The notes below the pieces were generated by a model, which worked only from the letters and a program-made list of their open reading frames with translations, made no database searches and was not told the DNA's origin. Positions 18,979 to 26,121 of a stretch of 64,000 nucleotides of DNA are shown here, one piece after another. Position numbers and translations under genes: made by a program. Location of the stretch: assembly GCF_001187505.1 (NCBI RefSeq), contig NZ_CP012150.1, positions 3,534,001 through 3,598,000 of the forward strand, written 5' to 3'. The first letter of the stretch is position 1, and each line of letters starts with the position of its first letter. This stretch comes from Mycolicibacterium goodii (lineage in GTDB: Bacteria; Actinomycetota; Actinomycetes; Mycobacteriales; Mycobacteriaceae).

Positions 18979-19006
18979 CCGTCCCTGTTGCACTTCTGTA
19001 GCACCG

Positions 19007-19065
19007 CGAGCGTGCGTGGCTGCTGCCGGACACGCCGTGCGCGGGCAGCATTCGGTGCACGCTCG
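19007..19065. terminator. Hairpin between acpS and the M20 peptidase gene
   Basis: CGAGCGTGC (19007-19015) pairs with GCACGCTCG (19057-19065), and inside it GCTGCC (19022-19027) pairs with GGCAGC (19044-19049). No T-run follows, so it may be a T-less mycobacterial terminator or only an RNA structure. It separates fas-acpS from the next gene. Confidence 0.4.
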
Positions 19066-19084
19066 TGGCGTTCGACGGTGCGAT

Positions 19085-19090
19085 TAGGCT
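19085..19090 (+). promoter_or_regulatory. Candidate -10 element giving a leaderless M20 peptidase transcript
   Basis: TAGGCT at 19085-19090 is followed by exactly six bases and then the ATG at 19097, so the predicted start is the A of ATG. No ribosome site is visible, which fits a leaderless mRNA. Confidence 0.45.
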
Positions 19091-19096
19091 CGACGT

Positions 19097-20425
19097 ATGA
19101 GTGATGTCGTCGCGCGGGTCAAAGAGGTGTTGCCTTCGGTGCGGGCCGATCTGGAGGATCTGGTTCGCATCCAATCGGTGTGGGCCGATCCGGCCCGCCG
19201 TGATGAGGTGGCCCGCAGCGCCGAAGCGGTCGCGAAGCTGCTCACCGAAGCCGGGTTCGCGCAGGTCCGCATCGTGAGCGAGGGCGGTGCCCCAGCGGTC
19301 ATCGCGCATCACCCCGCACCGCCGGGAGCGCCGACGGTGCTGCTCTACGCCCACCATGACGTGCAGCCCGAAGGTGATCCCGCGCAATGGGATTCACCGC
19401 CGTTCGAGCCGACCGAACGGGACGGCAGGCTCTACGGCAGGGGTACTGCCGACGACAAGGCAGGCATCGCAACCCATCTCGCCGCCGTGCGGGCGTTCGA
19501 CGGCAAACCGCCGGTCGGTGTCACGGTGTTCGTCGAGGGTGAGGAGGAGTCCGGTTCGCCGTCACTGGGCGCACTGCTCGCGGCGCACCGAGACGCGCTG
19601 GCCGCCGATGTCATCGTGATCGCCGACTCGGACAACTGGAGCACCGAGCAGCCCGCGCTCACCGTGTCGCTGCGCGGTCTGGCCGACTGTGTGGTGGAGG
19701 TGGCCACGCTCGACCACGGCCTGCATTCGGGTCTGTGGGGCGGCGTCGTCCCCGATGCGCTGAGCGTCCTGGTGCGGCTGTTGGCGAGCCTGCACGACGA
19801 CGAGGGCAACGTCGCGATCGAGGGCCTGCACGAGACGACCGCCGCCGACGTGGACCGCGGCGCGGACTGGGTCAGGCAGGAGTCCGGGCTCCTCGACGGG
19901 GTGTCCGAGATCGGTTCCGGCTCAGTGGTGCAACGCATGTGGGCCAAACCCGCGGTGACCGTCATCGGCATCGACACCACGCCGATCGACCGGTCCTCGA
20001 ACACCCTGATTCCGCGGGCACGCGCCAAGATCAGCATGCGGGTGGCCCCTGGCGGCGACGCGCGCGCCCACCTGGAGGCGCTGACCCGCCACCTCGAGGC
20101 GCACACGCCCTGGGGCGCGAAAGTCACCGTCACGCCGGGTGACATCGGCCAGCCCTATGCGATCGACGCGAGCGGACCGGTGTACGACGCCGCGCGCGCG
20201 GCGTTCAGCGCGGCCTGGGGACACGAACCGGTCGACATGGGCATGGGTGGATCGATCCCGTTCATCGCCGAGTTCGCCGCGGCGTTCCCGGACGCGACGA
20301 TCCTGGTGACCGGTGTGGAGGATCCCGGCACCCAGGCCCACAGCATCAACGAGAGCCTGCACCTTGGGGTCTTCGAAAAGGCCGCGACCGCAGAGGCTCT
20401 GCTGCTGGACGCGCTCGGCCGCTGA
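19097..20425 (+). CDS. M20/M28-type dipeptidase (Rv2522c-like)
   Basis: The 442-residue protein is a zinc-dependent M20-family peptidase of the ArgE/DapE/CPG2-like dipeptidase clade. Metal-binding motifs are visible: Y-A-H-H-D-V-Q-P near residue 90 (His and Asp), G-R-G-T-A-D-D-K-A-G near 115, and E-G-E-E-E-S-G-S near 152 (catalytic and metal-binding Glu). It would hydrolyse a dipeptide or amide bond in the cytosol; the substrate is unknown. Position after acpS matches Rv2522c in M. tuberculosis. The ATG at 19097 sits six bases after TAGGCT, suggesting a leaderless transcript. It converges on bcp, and the two stop codons form the ends of one hairpin. Confidence 0.9.
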   Translation: MSDVVARVKEVLPSVRADLEDLVRIQSVWADPARRDEVARSAEAVAKLLTEAGFAQVRIVSEGGAPAVIAHHPAPPGAPTVLLYAHHDVQPEGDPAQWDSPPFEPTERDGRLYGRGTADDKAGIATHLAAVRAFDGKPPVGVTVFVEGEEESGSPSLGALLAAHRDALAADVIVIADSDNWSTEQPALTVSLRGLADCVVEVATLDHGLHSGLWGGVVPDALSVLVRLLASLHDDEGNVAIEGLHETTAADVDRGADWVRQESGLLDGVSEIGSGSVVQRMWAKPAVTVIGIDTTPIDRSSNTLIPRARAKISMRVAPGGDARAHLEALTRHLEAHTPWGAKVTVTPGDIGQPYAIDASGPVYDAARAAFSAAWGHEPVDMGMGGSIPFIAEFAAAFPDATILVTGVEDPGTQAHSINESLHLGVFEKAATAEALLLDALGR

Positions 20426-20440
20426 CCGGCGGACCGGTCA
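20423..20440. terminator. 18-bp hairpin joining the stop codons of two convergent genes
   Basis: TGACCGG (20423-20429), loop CGGA, and CCGGTCA (20434-20440) form a perfect 7-bp stem. The left end is the TGA stop of the M20 peptidase gene; the right end is the TGA stop of bcp on the other strand. It could serve both directions as a compact terminator, though no T-run is present. Confidence 0.5.
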
Positions 20441-20911
20441 GACCGACAGATCGCGGCGCAGCTTGGCGACGTGGCCGGTGGCGCGGACGTTGTACTGCGC
20501 GACGTCGATCTTGCCGTCCTCGTCGACCAGGAAGGTGGACCGGATGACGCCCTGAACGGTCTTGCCGTACATCGTCTTTTCGCCGTACGCACCCCAGGCC
20601 GTCAGCACCTCGCGATCGGGATCCGACAGCAGCGGGAACGTCAGGCCCTCCTTGTCGCGGAACTTGGCGAGCTTCTCCGGCTTGTCGGGGGAGATCCCGA
20701 CGACGTCGATGCCCGCGCCGTTGAGTTCGGCAAGGTTGTCGCGGAAGTCGCAGGCCTGCTTGGTGCAGCCGGGCGTGGAGGCCGCCGGGTAGAAGTAGAC
20801 GATCACCTTTCGGCCCCGGTAATCGGCGAGGCTGACGGTGTTGCCGTCGGCATCCGGCAGACTGAACGCGGGTGCGGCGTCACCTGCCTGTAGACGGGGT
20901 GTTGGCGGCAT
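20438..20911 (-). CDS. bcp: Thioredoxin-dependent peroxiredoxin, Bcp/PrxQ family
   Basis: This 157-residue cytosolic enzyme reduces H2O2 and organic peroxides using thiols from thioredoxin. The motif Y-P-A-A-S-T-P-G-C-T-K-Q-A-C holds the peroxidatic Cys49 and the resolving Cys54, the PrxQ arrangement with four residues between the cysteines. Length is normal. The ATG at 20911 is chosen because AGAAGG lies about nine bases upstream; an in-frame TTG two codons earlier is less likely. It corresponds to Rv2521 by position and sequence type. It converges on the M20 peptidase gene and diverges from the DUF3618 gene. Confidence 0.94.
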   Translation of the reverse strand: MPPTPRLQAGDAAPAFSLPDADGNTVSLADYRGRKVIVYFYPAASTPGCTKQACDFRDNLAELNGAGIDVVGISPDKPEKLAKFRDKEGLTFPLLSDPDREVLTAWGAYGEKTMYGKTVQGVIRSTFLVDEDGKIDVAQYNVRATGHVAKLRRDLSV

Positions 20912-21012
20912 GCACAAGATCCCTTCTCATCGGGCGGTACCGATCGAACGGTGCCGGCTGATCTAGGGTAGTGCGGCAGGACACCACGACAGGGACCGGC
21001 TTAGAGGAGCAA

Positions 21013-21243
21013 ATGGTGGCGAACCGCGATCCGGAGACCATCAAGCGGGAGATCGACGAGGCCCGCGATCGGTTGGCGTTGACTGTTGATTCGCTGGCCG
21101 AACGTGCCAATCCGCAGCGGCTCGCCGACGACGTCAGGGCCGCAGTCATCGGATTCATCAGGAAACCCGCGGTGACGGCGTCACTGGCCGGTGTGGGCGC
21201 GATCGTGGTGATCGTGGTCGTACGCCGGATCAAGCGCCGCTGA
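21013..21243 (+). CDS. DUF3618 small membrane protein (Rv2520c-like)
   Basis: A 76-residue protein starting M-V-A-N-R-D-P-E-T-I-K-R-E-I-D-E-A-R, the conserved DUF3618 opening, followed by L-A-x-T-V-D-S-L-A-E-R-A-N-P-Q-R-L. A single C-terminal membrane helix (about residues 52-70) and a basic tail R-R-I-K-R-R end it. This suggests a protein with its N-terminal amphipathic helix in the cytosol. The function of DUF3618 proteins is unknown. The ATG at 21013 follows GAGGAGC closely; a GTG one codon later is possible. A TAGGGT -10-like element lies at 20964-20969. A strong terminator follows the stop. Confidence 0.88.
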   Translation: MVANRDPETIKREIDEARDRLALTVDSLAERANPQRLADDVRAAVIGFIRKPAVTASLAGVGAIVVIVVVRRIKRR

Positions 21244-21261
21244 TCGCCGCACTCCGCAGTT

Positions 21262-21293
21262 AGCCCGCCGGTTTCACCGGCGGGCTGTTTTTC
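21262..21293 (+). terminator. Intrinsic terminator after the DUF3618 gene
   Basis: AGCCCGCCGGT (21262-21272), loop TTC, and ACCGGCGGGCT (21276-21286) form a perfect 11-bp stem followed by GTTTTTC. It is a classic Rho-independent terminator. Confidence 0.9.
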
Positions 21294-21322
21294 TTCGGCG
21301 GTGTGGTGGATACGTCGCGGCG

Positions 21323-21484
21323 TCAGCGCCGACGGCCGGTCCGCAGCCAGCCGGACAGCGAGAAACTGGGGGGATTGGCGACACGTCCGAGGCGGTTGCA
21401 GCTGTAGACCATGACCGGCTGATCGGCAGCAACGAACGGTGAGGTGGTCGACGCCGTCGGGAGTTGGTCACCTGCCATGGCCAT
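21323..21484 (-). CDS. Small hypothetical protein, 53 residues
   Basis: A minus-strand ORF runs from ATG (21484) to TGA (21323). GAGG lies nine bases upstream of the ATG, and a second in-frame ATG is at 21478. The peptide begins M-A-M-A-G-D-Q-L-P-T-A-S-T-T-S-P and ends G-W-L-R-T-G-R-R-R, with a central P-V-M-V-Y-S-C-N-R-L-G-R. Composition looks protein-like rather than the Arg/Pro-rich noise typical of false frames here. The sequence upstream of the start is A/T-richer than average, as promoters are. I do not recognise a family and no membrane helix is visible. It converges on the DUF3618 terminator. Confidence 0.45.
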   Translation of the reverse strand: MAMAGDQLPTASTTSPFVAADQPVMVYSCNRLGRVANPPSFSLSGWLRTGRRR

Positions 21485-22205
21485 CAGCTAATACCTCGAA
21501 TTCTGGCATTCACGCCACATGCGTTCCGACGTTGTCAATCAGCTAACTTGAGGATAGCAGCATATCTGGCGTCTGACCAGGCTAAGTCAGTTATATGCAA
21601 ACTCGTCAGTAACTTTCGCAAGCGTCAGAATAGCGCCAAACCGTAAAATATTCCGATAGTTGATCTTGATAGCAGCACATTTTCAGCACCCTCGGCAGCA
21701 AAGTGCCACCGAAAAGCGTGCCGAACTCGGGCAAAGCCAACGGATTCCGCGGGCCGACGGACGCCGCCGCCGCGGATGATCTTGATTTCGCCGGCTTCCG
21801 GTGCGCCCAGCTAATGCGCGGCGAACGCCTTCCGGTATCCGGTAGCCGACGGCGGGCGCACCGATGGTGACCGTCCGCCGCGGCGTCAACGTTCGGCGCG
21901 GTGTTTGCCAGCCATTGCCCACCCGGCAGTCGGAAATTGGAGAGCCGCACGCACCGGGCGGCAGGGGTCGCGGCAGCAACGCCGTTTCGCACTGATGCGC
22001 AGCGCTTTTCCGATGACGTCCCGCGAACCGCGCCACGATCGCCCGCACGTGACCAAGGCGTCGGTGATCGGCCCTTTACCGCCGAACGGTTGCTACCTCA
22101 TGGTTGTGTAGCTAAGGTCGAAGTCGGGTCCGGGTCGGGGAAGCGGATCGACGAATCAAGCGCAGTTGCAACACGATTGAATCGTGTGAACAGGGGGGAC
22201 GTATC
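21485..22205. other. About 720 bases without a confident gene
   Basis: The first 200 bases (21485-21690) are A/T-rich for this genome and could hold promoters for the small minus-strand ORF. The remainder, 21690-22140, is GC-rich with only low-quality open frames on both strands. A minus-strand frame over about 21640-21800 reads G-A-P-E-A-G-E-I-K-I-I-R-G-G-G without a normal start and could be a gene remnant. The last 60 bases contain the 22171 dyad and the ribosome site of the next ORF. Confidence 0.5.
22171..22187. promoter_or_regulatory. 17-bp perfect dyad before a small-ORF pair (candidate operator)
   Basis: ACACGATT-G-AATCGTGT is a perfect 8-bp inverted repeat around one central base. 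It lies 18 bases upstream of the GTG at 22206 and just ahead of the AGGGGGGA ribosome site, a position where a bound repressor would block expression. Confidence 0.5.
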
Positions 22206-22349
22206 GTGCGGCAAATTATCCTCGGATTTGCCGCCGTCGCGCCGCCGGATCAAGCGGATGAATTGACGCCGGTGTTTGCCGGTGTGTGCTCGCCGCAAAG
22301 CGTCAGCGGAATCCCCGGCACGATTCGGGAGGTCTCATGGCACATGTGA
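22206..22349 (+). CDS. Small hypothetical protein, 47 residues, overlapping the next ORF
   Basis: A GTG at 22206 follows a strong ribosome site (AGGGGGGA, about seven bases away). The product begins V-R-Q-I-I-L-G-F-A-A-V-A-P-P-D-Q-A-D-E-L and ends I-R-E-V-S-W-H-M. The stop TGA at 22347-22349 lies 13 bases inside the next gene (ATG 22337), so the two are probably translationally coupled. A short hydrophobic N-terminus is present, but no clear signal peptide or known domain. Support comes from ribosome-site quality, the overlap and the upstream dyad; I recognise no homologue. Confidence 0.45.
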   Translation: MRQIILGFAAVAPPDQADELTPVFAGVCSPQSVSGIPGTIREVSWHM

Positions 22350-22507
22350 GCGACGAAACACTGGGGGATCTGCGTCGGGAGCTCGACCGCTTCAAGAGCG
22401 AGCAGTACCGCGACAGCGGCCTGGCCGCGGCCCACCTCGCGGGCGCGGTGGAGATGCTGCTGGAGGAGGCGGAGCAGAGCGTCTCGGACCGATATCACGT
22501 CGGCTGA
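22337..22507 (+). CDS. Small hypothetical helical protein, 56 residues
   Basis: ATG at 22337 follows GGGAGG at 4-5 bases. The product, M-A-H-V-S-D-E-T-L-G-D-L-R-R-E-L onward, is charged and likely forms two helices (E-L-D-R-F-K-S-E-Q and A-G-A-V-E-M-L-L-E-E-A-E-Q). It has no membrane segment and looks like a soluble cytosolic protein. It overlaps the preceding 47-codon ORF and is followed by a near-perfect terminator, consistent with a short bicistronic unit. I do not recognise the family; the codon pattern looks authentic. Confidence 0.65.
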   Translation: MAHVSDETLGDLRRELDRFKSEQYRDSGLAAAHLAGAVEMLLEEAEQSVSDRYHVG

Positions 22508-22520
22508 GCCGGCCGAGCAA

Positions 22521-22556
22521 CGCGAAAGGGCGGGCCGGTTGGCCCGCCCTTTCGCG
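22521..22556. terminator. Strong bidirectional hairpin terminator
   Basis: A perfect 16-bp stem, CGCGAAAGGGCGGGCC (22521-22536) and its complement (22541-22556), has the loop GGTT. It lies between the 56-residue ORF and the 3' end of tRNA-Lys and can serve both. Confidence 0.8.
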
Positions 22557-22561
22557 ATATC

Positions 22562-22637
<76 letters not shown>

Positions 22638-22785
22638 GCGGTGAAGACAATAACAGCACACCGGCCCAAGCGTGAAATCCGCAGGCCAGAGCGCATGTGC
22701 GTGTGCAGATCGGGGGCCGGGGGAAAGTTGCCCTTAGACTTGTACCGACAACTGATCGGTCACAGCCGTAGGCGAGGGGTGGAGC

Positions 22786-24009
22786 GTGATGGGGCAGGTA
22801 ACGACGGTGATCCGTCCGCGCCGGAGTTTTTTCCGGTCGGCGGTTGTCGCCATGGTGCCCGCATTGCTGTTCGGTCTCATGGCCTGCGGTAAGGACGAAC
22901 AGGACGGGCCGCCGCCGGTGATCGCCGACAAGGGCACACCGTTCGGCGATCTTCTGGTCCCGAGGGTCAACGCCTCGGTGACCGACGGCGCGGTCGGCGT
23001 GACGGTCGAGGCGCCCGTGACGGTCACGGCCGAGAACGGTGTACTCGGCGCGGTCAGCATGACCGACGAGAGCGGGTCGCCGGTCGCGGGTGCCCTCAGC
23101 CCGGATGGGTTGACGTGGTCGACCACCGACCCGCTGGACTACAACGAGCAGTACACGCTCGTCGCGCAGTCCCTCGGCCTCGGCGGGGTGACGAACCGCC
23201 GGATCCAGTTCGAGACGCACTCGCCGGAAAACCTCACGATGCCGTACGTGTTGCCGAACAACGGCGAGGTCGTCGGGGTTGGCCAACCGATCGCGATCCG
23301 CTTCGACGAGAACATCACCGACCGTGTGGCGGCGCAGCGGGCGATCACGGTCAAGACCACGCCGCACGTGGAAGGTGCCTTCTACTGGCTCAACAACCGC
23401 GAGGTGCGGTGGCGGCCCGCCGAATACTGGAAACCCGGTACCACGGTGGATGTCTCGGTGAACACCTACGGTGTCGAACTGGGCGACGGGCTGTTCGGTC
23501 AGGGCAACGTCGAGACGCACTTCAAGATCGGTGACCAGGTCATCGCGGTCGCCGACGACGACACCAAGACGCTCACGGTGCGGCGCAACGGCGAGGTCAT
23601 CAAGACCATGCCGATCTCGATGGGCAAGAACAGCACGCCCACCAACAACGGCGTCTACATCATCGGTGACCGTTACCAGCACCTGGTGATGGATTCCTCG
23701 ACCTACGGCGTGCCGGTCAACTCCCCCAACGGGTATCGCACCGAGGTGGACTACGCCACCCAGATGTCCTACAGCGGCATCTACGTCCACGGCGCACCGT
23801 GGTCGGTGGGCAGCCAGGGCTACAGCAACGTCAGCCACGGCTGCCTCAACGTCAGCACCGCCAACGCACGGTGGTTCTACGAGAACACCAAGCGCGGCGA
23901 CATCGTCGAGGTGCGCAACACCGTCGGCGCGATCCTTCCCGGCACCGAAGGCCTCGGCGACTGGAACATCCCGTGGGAGCAGTGGCGCGCGGGTAACGCC
24001 AGCACCTGA
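22786..24009 (+). CDS. ldtB: L,D-transpeptidase, LdtMt2/LppS orthologue (lipoprotein)
   Basis: The 407-residue lipoprotein has signal lipobox L-M-A-C (Cys34), then two Ig-like domains (about 55-250), then a YkuD catalytic domain. The motif S-H-G-C-L-N places the nucleophile at Cys353; the upstream Y-V-H-G-A supplies the other conserved His. It forms 3-3 crosslinks between peptidoglycan stems outside the membrane and is the class inhibited by carbapenems. The segment [14 protein letters not shown] and the C-terminus W-R-A-G-N-A match LdtMt2 (Rv2518c), also by position. The symbol follows M. smegmatis usage as I recall it. GTG 22786 or ATG 22789 may be the start; GAGGGG lies upstream. A TAGACT -10-like element is at 22735. 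Confidence 0.95.
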   Translation: MMGQVTTVIRPRRSFFRSAVVAMVPALLFGLMACGKDEQDGPPPVIADKGTPFGDLLVPRVNASVTDGAVGVTVEAPVTVTAENGVLGAVSMTDESGSPVAGALSPDGLTWSTTDPLDYNEQYTLVAQSLGLGGVTNRRIQFETHSPENLTMPYVLPNNGEVVGVGQPIAIRFDENITDRVAAQRAITVKTTPHVEGAFYWLNNREVRWRPAEYWKPGTTVDVSVNTYGVELGDGLFGQGNVETHFKIGDQVIAVADDDTKTLTVRRNGEVIKTMPISMGKNSTPTNNGVYIIGDRYQHLVMDSSTYGVPVNSPNGYRTEVDYATQMSYSGIYVHGAPWSVGSQGYSNVSHGCLNVSTANARWFYENTKRGDIVEVRNTVGAILPGTEGLGDWNIPWEQWRAGNAST

Positions 24010-24012
24010 GCC

Positions 24013-24483
24013 TTACCGGACCGAGTGGTCCAGTGTGGCCAGTGATTCGGCGATGAACTGCTCGGGAAACGGTGGCATGCCGCCGATCTGGTCGGCGAAG
24101 CTCTGCGGTGTGTCCGTCCAGTCGTAGGTCAGTGTCACCTCGGTGGCGTCCCCGTCCGGTCGAAGGTCGTAGCGCCAGAACCAGCCGCCCGGGTTGTGGT
24201 TACCTGCGTCGTCGAGTTGGCCGGGCAGCCACGCGATCGTGCGGTTCGCGGCGAACTCGGTGACGAGGTTGTGCATGACGTAGTGGCCGCCGGCCTGTTC
24301 GAGGAACATGTTGATCGCGAACATCTGTCCGGTGCCGGTGATGGGTTCCGGATCGATCGCGTCGCGTACCCAGTCGCCCGGTTCGGTGTCCTTGTGGCGG
24401 GCCGGGTCGGACAGGATGCGGAACACGTCGCTTGGTGCCGCGGCGATCCGACGGCTGACGACGTAGCGCTTCGGGGCGTTCAT
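24013..24483 (-). CDS. SRPBCC (polyketide cyclase/START-like) family protein
   Basis: A 156-residue soluble protein with the SRPBCC pattern: N-terminal Y-V-V-S-R-R-I-A-A-A-P-S-D-V-F-R-I-L-S-D-P-A-R-H, and C-terminal V-T-L-T-Y-D-W-T-D then a final long helix ending L-A-T-L-D-H-S-V. Such proteins bind small hydrophobic ligands or act as toxin/cyclase-like proteins; the ligand here is unknown. The ATG at 24483 overlaps the DUF899 stop (ATGA), so both belong to one leftward operon. It converges on ldtB with only three bases between stops. Confidence 0.85.
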   Translation of the reverse strand: MNAPKRYVVSRRIAAAPSDVFRILSDPARHKDTEPGDWVRDAIDPEPITGTGQMFAINMFLEQAGGHYVMHNLVTEFAANRTIAWLPGQLDDAGNHNPGGWFWRYDLRPDGDATEVTLTYDWTDTPQSFADQIGGMPPFPEQFIAESLATLDHSVR

Positions 24484-25181
24484 GCCTGGACCTTCTCTCC
24501 GTAGAGGCGGGCGATGTCGGGACTGTCGAGCCAACCCGAGTACGTGGGTCGCTTCGGCCAGCCCTCCGGGGAGTCCTGCCACTGCTCCTGACGGCCGTAC
24601 GGCAGCAGGTCGATGAGTGCGAACGTGTGGCTCAGTTGTTCGGTCCCGCGGCCGTTGGTGTGCCATGTGCGGTACACCTTGTCCCCGGACGGATGGGCGA
24701 CCCGCAGGAACACATTGACGGCGAACCCGTCGCCCGGGGCGGCGTCGACATCGGCCCCGAAGGCACTCTGCGACGACGAGTACCACTGCATCTTGTTCCC
24801 GACCTTGGCGCGGTACCGCAGCGCCTCGCCGATGGGTCCGTTGGTGACGACGACGAACCGCGCGTCGTAGTTGTCGAGGAAGTCCAGCCGGGTGAACTGC
24901 GAGGTGAAACCCGTGCAGCCACCGCACTGCCATTCGGCACCGTCGGTCCACATGTGGTGGTAGGTGATGAGCTGTGACCGGCCCGCGAAGACGTCGGCAA
25001 GGCGCACGGGGCCGTCGGCGCCGATCAGGGTGTATTCGGGCATCTCGACCATGGGCAGGCGCCGTCGCGCCGCGGCGATCGCGTCGAGTTCCCTGGTGGC
25101 GGCCTTCTCGCGGCGACGCAGGTCGGCGAGCGCGGCGCGCCAGGTGTCGGGGTCGACCACGGGAGGTGTCGCTGTCGTCAT
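24480..25181 (-). CDS. DUF899 (thioredoxin-fold) family protein
   Basis: A 233-residue protein of the DUF899 family, predicted to have a thioredoxin-like fold. Characteristic pieces are W-R-A-A-L-A-D-L-R-R-R-E-K-A near the start, L-I-T-Y-H-H-M-W (about 72-79), C-G-G-C-T-G-F (about 87-93) and later W-H-T-N-G-R-G-T-E. The CxxC-like C-G-G-C suggests redox chemistry, but function is unproven. It is cotranscribed with the SRPBCC gene through an ATGA overlap and diverges from the SDR gene. A palindrome TCTGTACAGA at 25228-25237 lies about 47 bases upstream. Confidence 0.85.
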   Translation of the reverse strand: MTTATPPVVDPDTWRAALADLRRREKAATRELDAIAAARRRLPMVEMPEYTLIGADGPVRLADVFAGRSQLITYHHMWTDGAEWQCGGCTGFTSQFTRLDFLDNYDARFVVVTNGPIGEALRYRAKVGNKMQWYSSSQSAFGADVDAAPGDGFAVNVFLRVAHPSGDKVYRTWHTNGRGTEQLSHTFALIDLLPYGRQEQWQDSPEGWPKRPTYSGWLDSPDIARLYGEKVQA

Positions 25182-25227
25182 CGGATCTCCTGGTGCTGGG
25201 AGTGTTCTCTTCGCCGTTTTCGGCTGT

Positions 25228-25237
25228 TCTGTACAGA
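25228..25237. promoter_or_regulatory. 10-bp palindrome in the DUF899/SDR divergent gap
   Basis: TCTGTACAGA is a perfect palindrome about 47 bases upstream of the DUF899 start and about 104 bases upstream of the SDR start. It could be an operator; the evidence is symmetry and position only. Confidence 0.3.
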
Positions 25238-25340
25238 CCCACCGCGCGCCGGAAACTCATCGGGTTCGGTACTGTCCTCCGAAGCGAAGGGTGACCTAAA
25301 ACACGCACTCGAAACGAGCACGGAAGTAGGTAAGGCAAGA

Positions 25341-26120
25341 ATGAGCAGCCAACGACCCGATGCGGCCGGCCTGCGTCTCCTCGTCGTCGGTGCCTCCTCG
25401 GGCATCGGACACGCCGTCGCCGAGAGTGCCGCCGAGCGCGGCGTCAAGGTCGCGGTGGCGGCACGGCGGATCGAATTGCTGGACGCGCTCGCCGAGAAGA
25501 TCGGGGGATTCGCCTTCGAACTCGACGTCGAGGACTCCGCGGCGATCACGCGGGTGGTCGACGAGGCGGCCGACGCCCTCGGTGGCCTCGACGCCGTGGT
25601 GTTCACCAGCACGGTGATCCCGTTCGCCTACATCGAGGACACCGACATCGCCACCTGGCTGCACGCGTTCAACGTGAACACGATCGGCGCCAACAGTGTG
25701 CTGCGGGCCGCGGTGCCCCGGCTGTCCGAGAACGGGGTCGTGCTCGTCGCGTCCAGTCACGACGTGGGCCGTCCGCGCGCGGGTGTCGCGGCCTACAGCG
25801 CCAGCAAGGCCGCGCTCGACGAGATCCTGCATTCGTGGCGCAGCGAGCATCCGGAGTTGTCGCTCATCCGGGTGGGTGTCGGCCCGACCGAGGACACCGA
25901 GATCCTGCGCGGCGCCGACCGCGACCTGCTGGACCAGTTGCTCAAGCTGTGGGTGGAGCAGGGGGCGCTGCCGGCCAGGATGTCGGCCCTGGACGATGTG
26001 GCCAACACCCTGGTGTCGTTGGTGACGACGGCCTTCGACAACCCGACCGTGGTACCCGAGGTCGTGCAGCTGTCCCCGCGGATCCGACGGCGCTCGGCCA
26101 AGGAGTCGGCGGCGAATTGA
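25341..26120 (+). CDS. Short-chain dehydrogenase/reductase
   Basis: A 259-residue classical SDR. The nucleotide-binding G-A-S-S-G-I-G lies near residues 17-23, and the catalytic Tyr-Lys pair is in Y-S-A-S-K (about 152-156), with a Ser in V-A-S-S-H before it. The second glycine-rich turn and the A-R-R after strand 2 suggest NADP(H) use. Substrate unknown. The gene diverges from DUF899 and converges directly on mmpL with no spacer. Whether it serves the glycolipid locus cannot be said from sequence. Confidence 0.88.
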   Translation: MSSQRPDAAGLRLLVVGASSGIGHAVAESAAERGVKVAVAARRIELLDALAEKIGGFAFELDVEDSAAITRVVDEAADALGGLDAVVFTSTVIPFAYIEDTDIATWLHAFNVNTIGANSVLRAAVPRLSENGVVLVASSHDVGRPRAGVAAYSASKAALDEILHSWRSEHPELSLIRVGVGPTEDTEILRGADRDLLDQLLKLWVEQGALPARMSALDDVANTLVSLVTTAFDNPTVVPEVVQLSPRIRRRSAKESAAN

Positions 26121-26121
26121 T

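Noticed and set aside
14746..18993. 1415-codon open frame antisense to fas and acpS
   Set aside because: Shadow frame caused by third-position GC bias of the sense genes; His/Arg/Gly-rich and without domains.
21464..21646. 60-codon plus-strand frame
   Set aside because: No ribosome site or homology; it overlaps the better-supported 53-codon frame on the other strand.
21606..21992. 128-codon minus-strand frame
   Set aside because: Composition changes abruptly along the frame and no start signal or family is seen; it is more likely chance openness.
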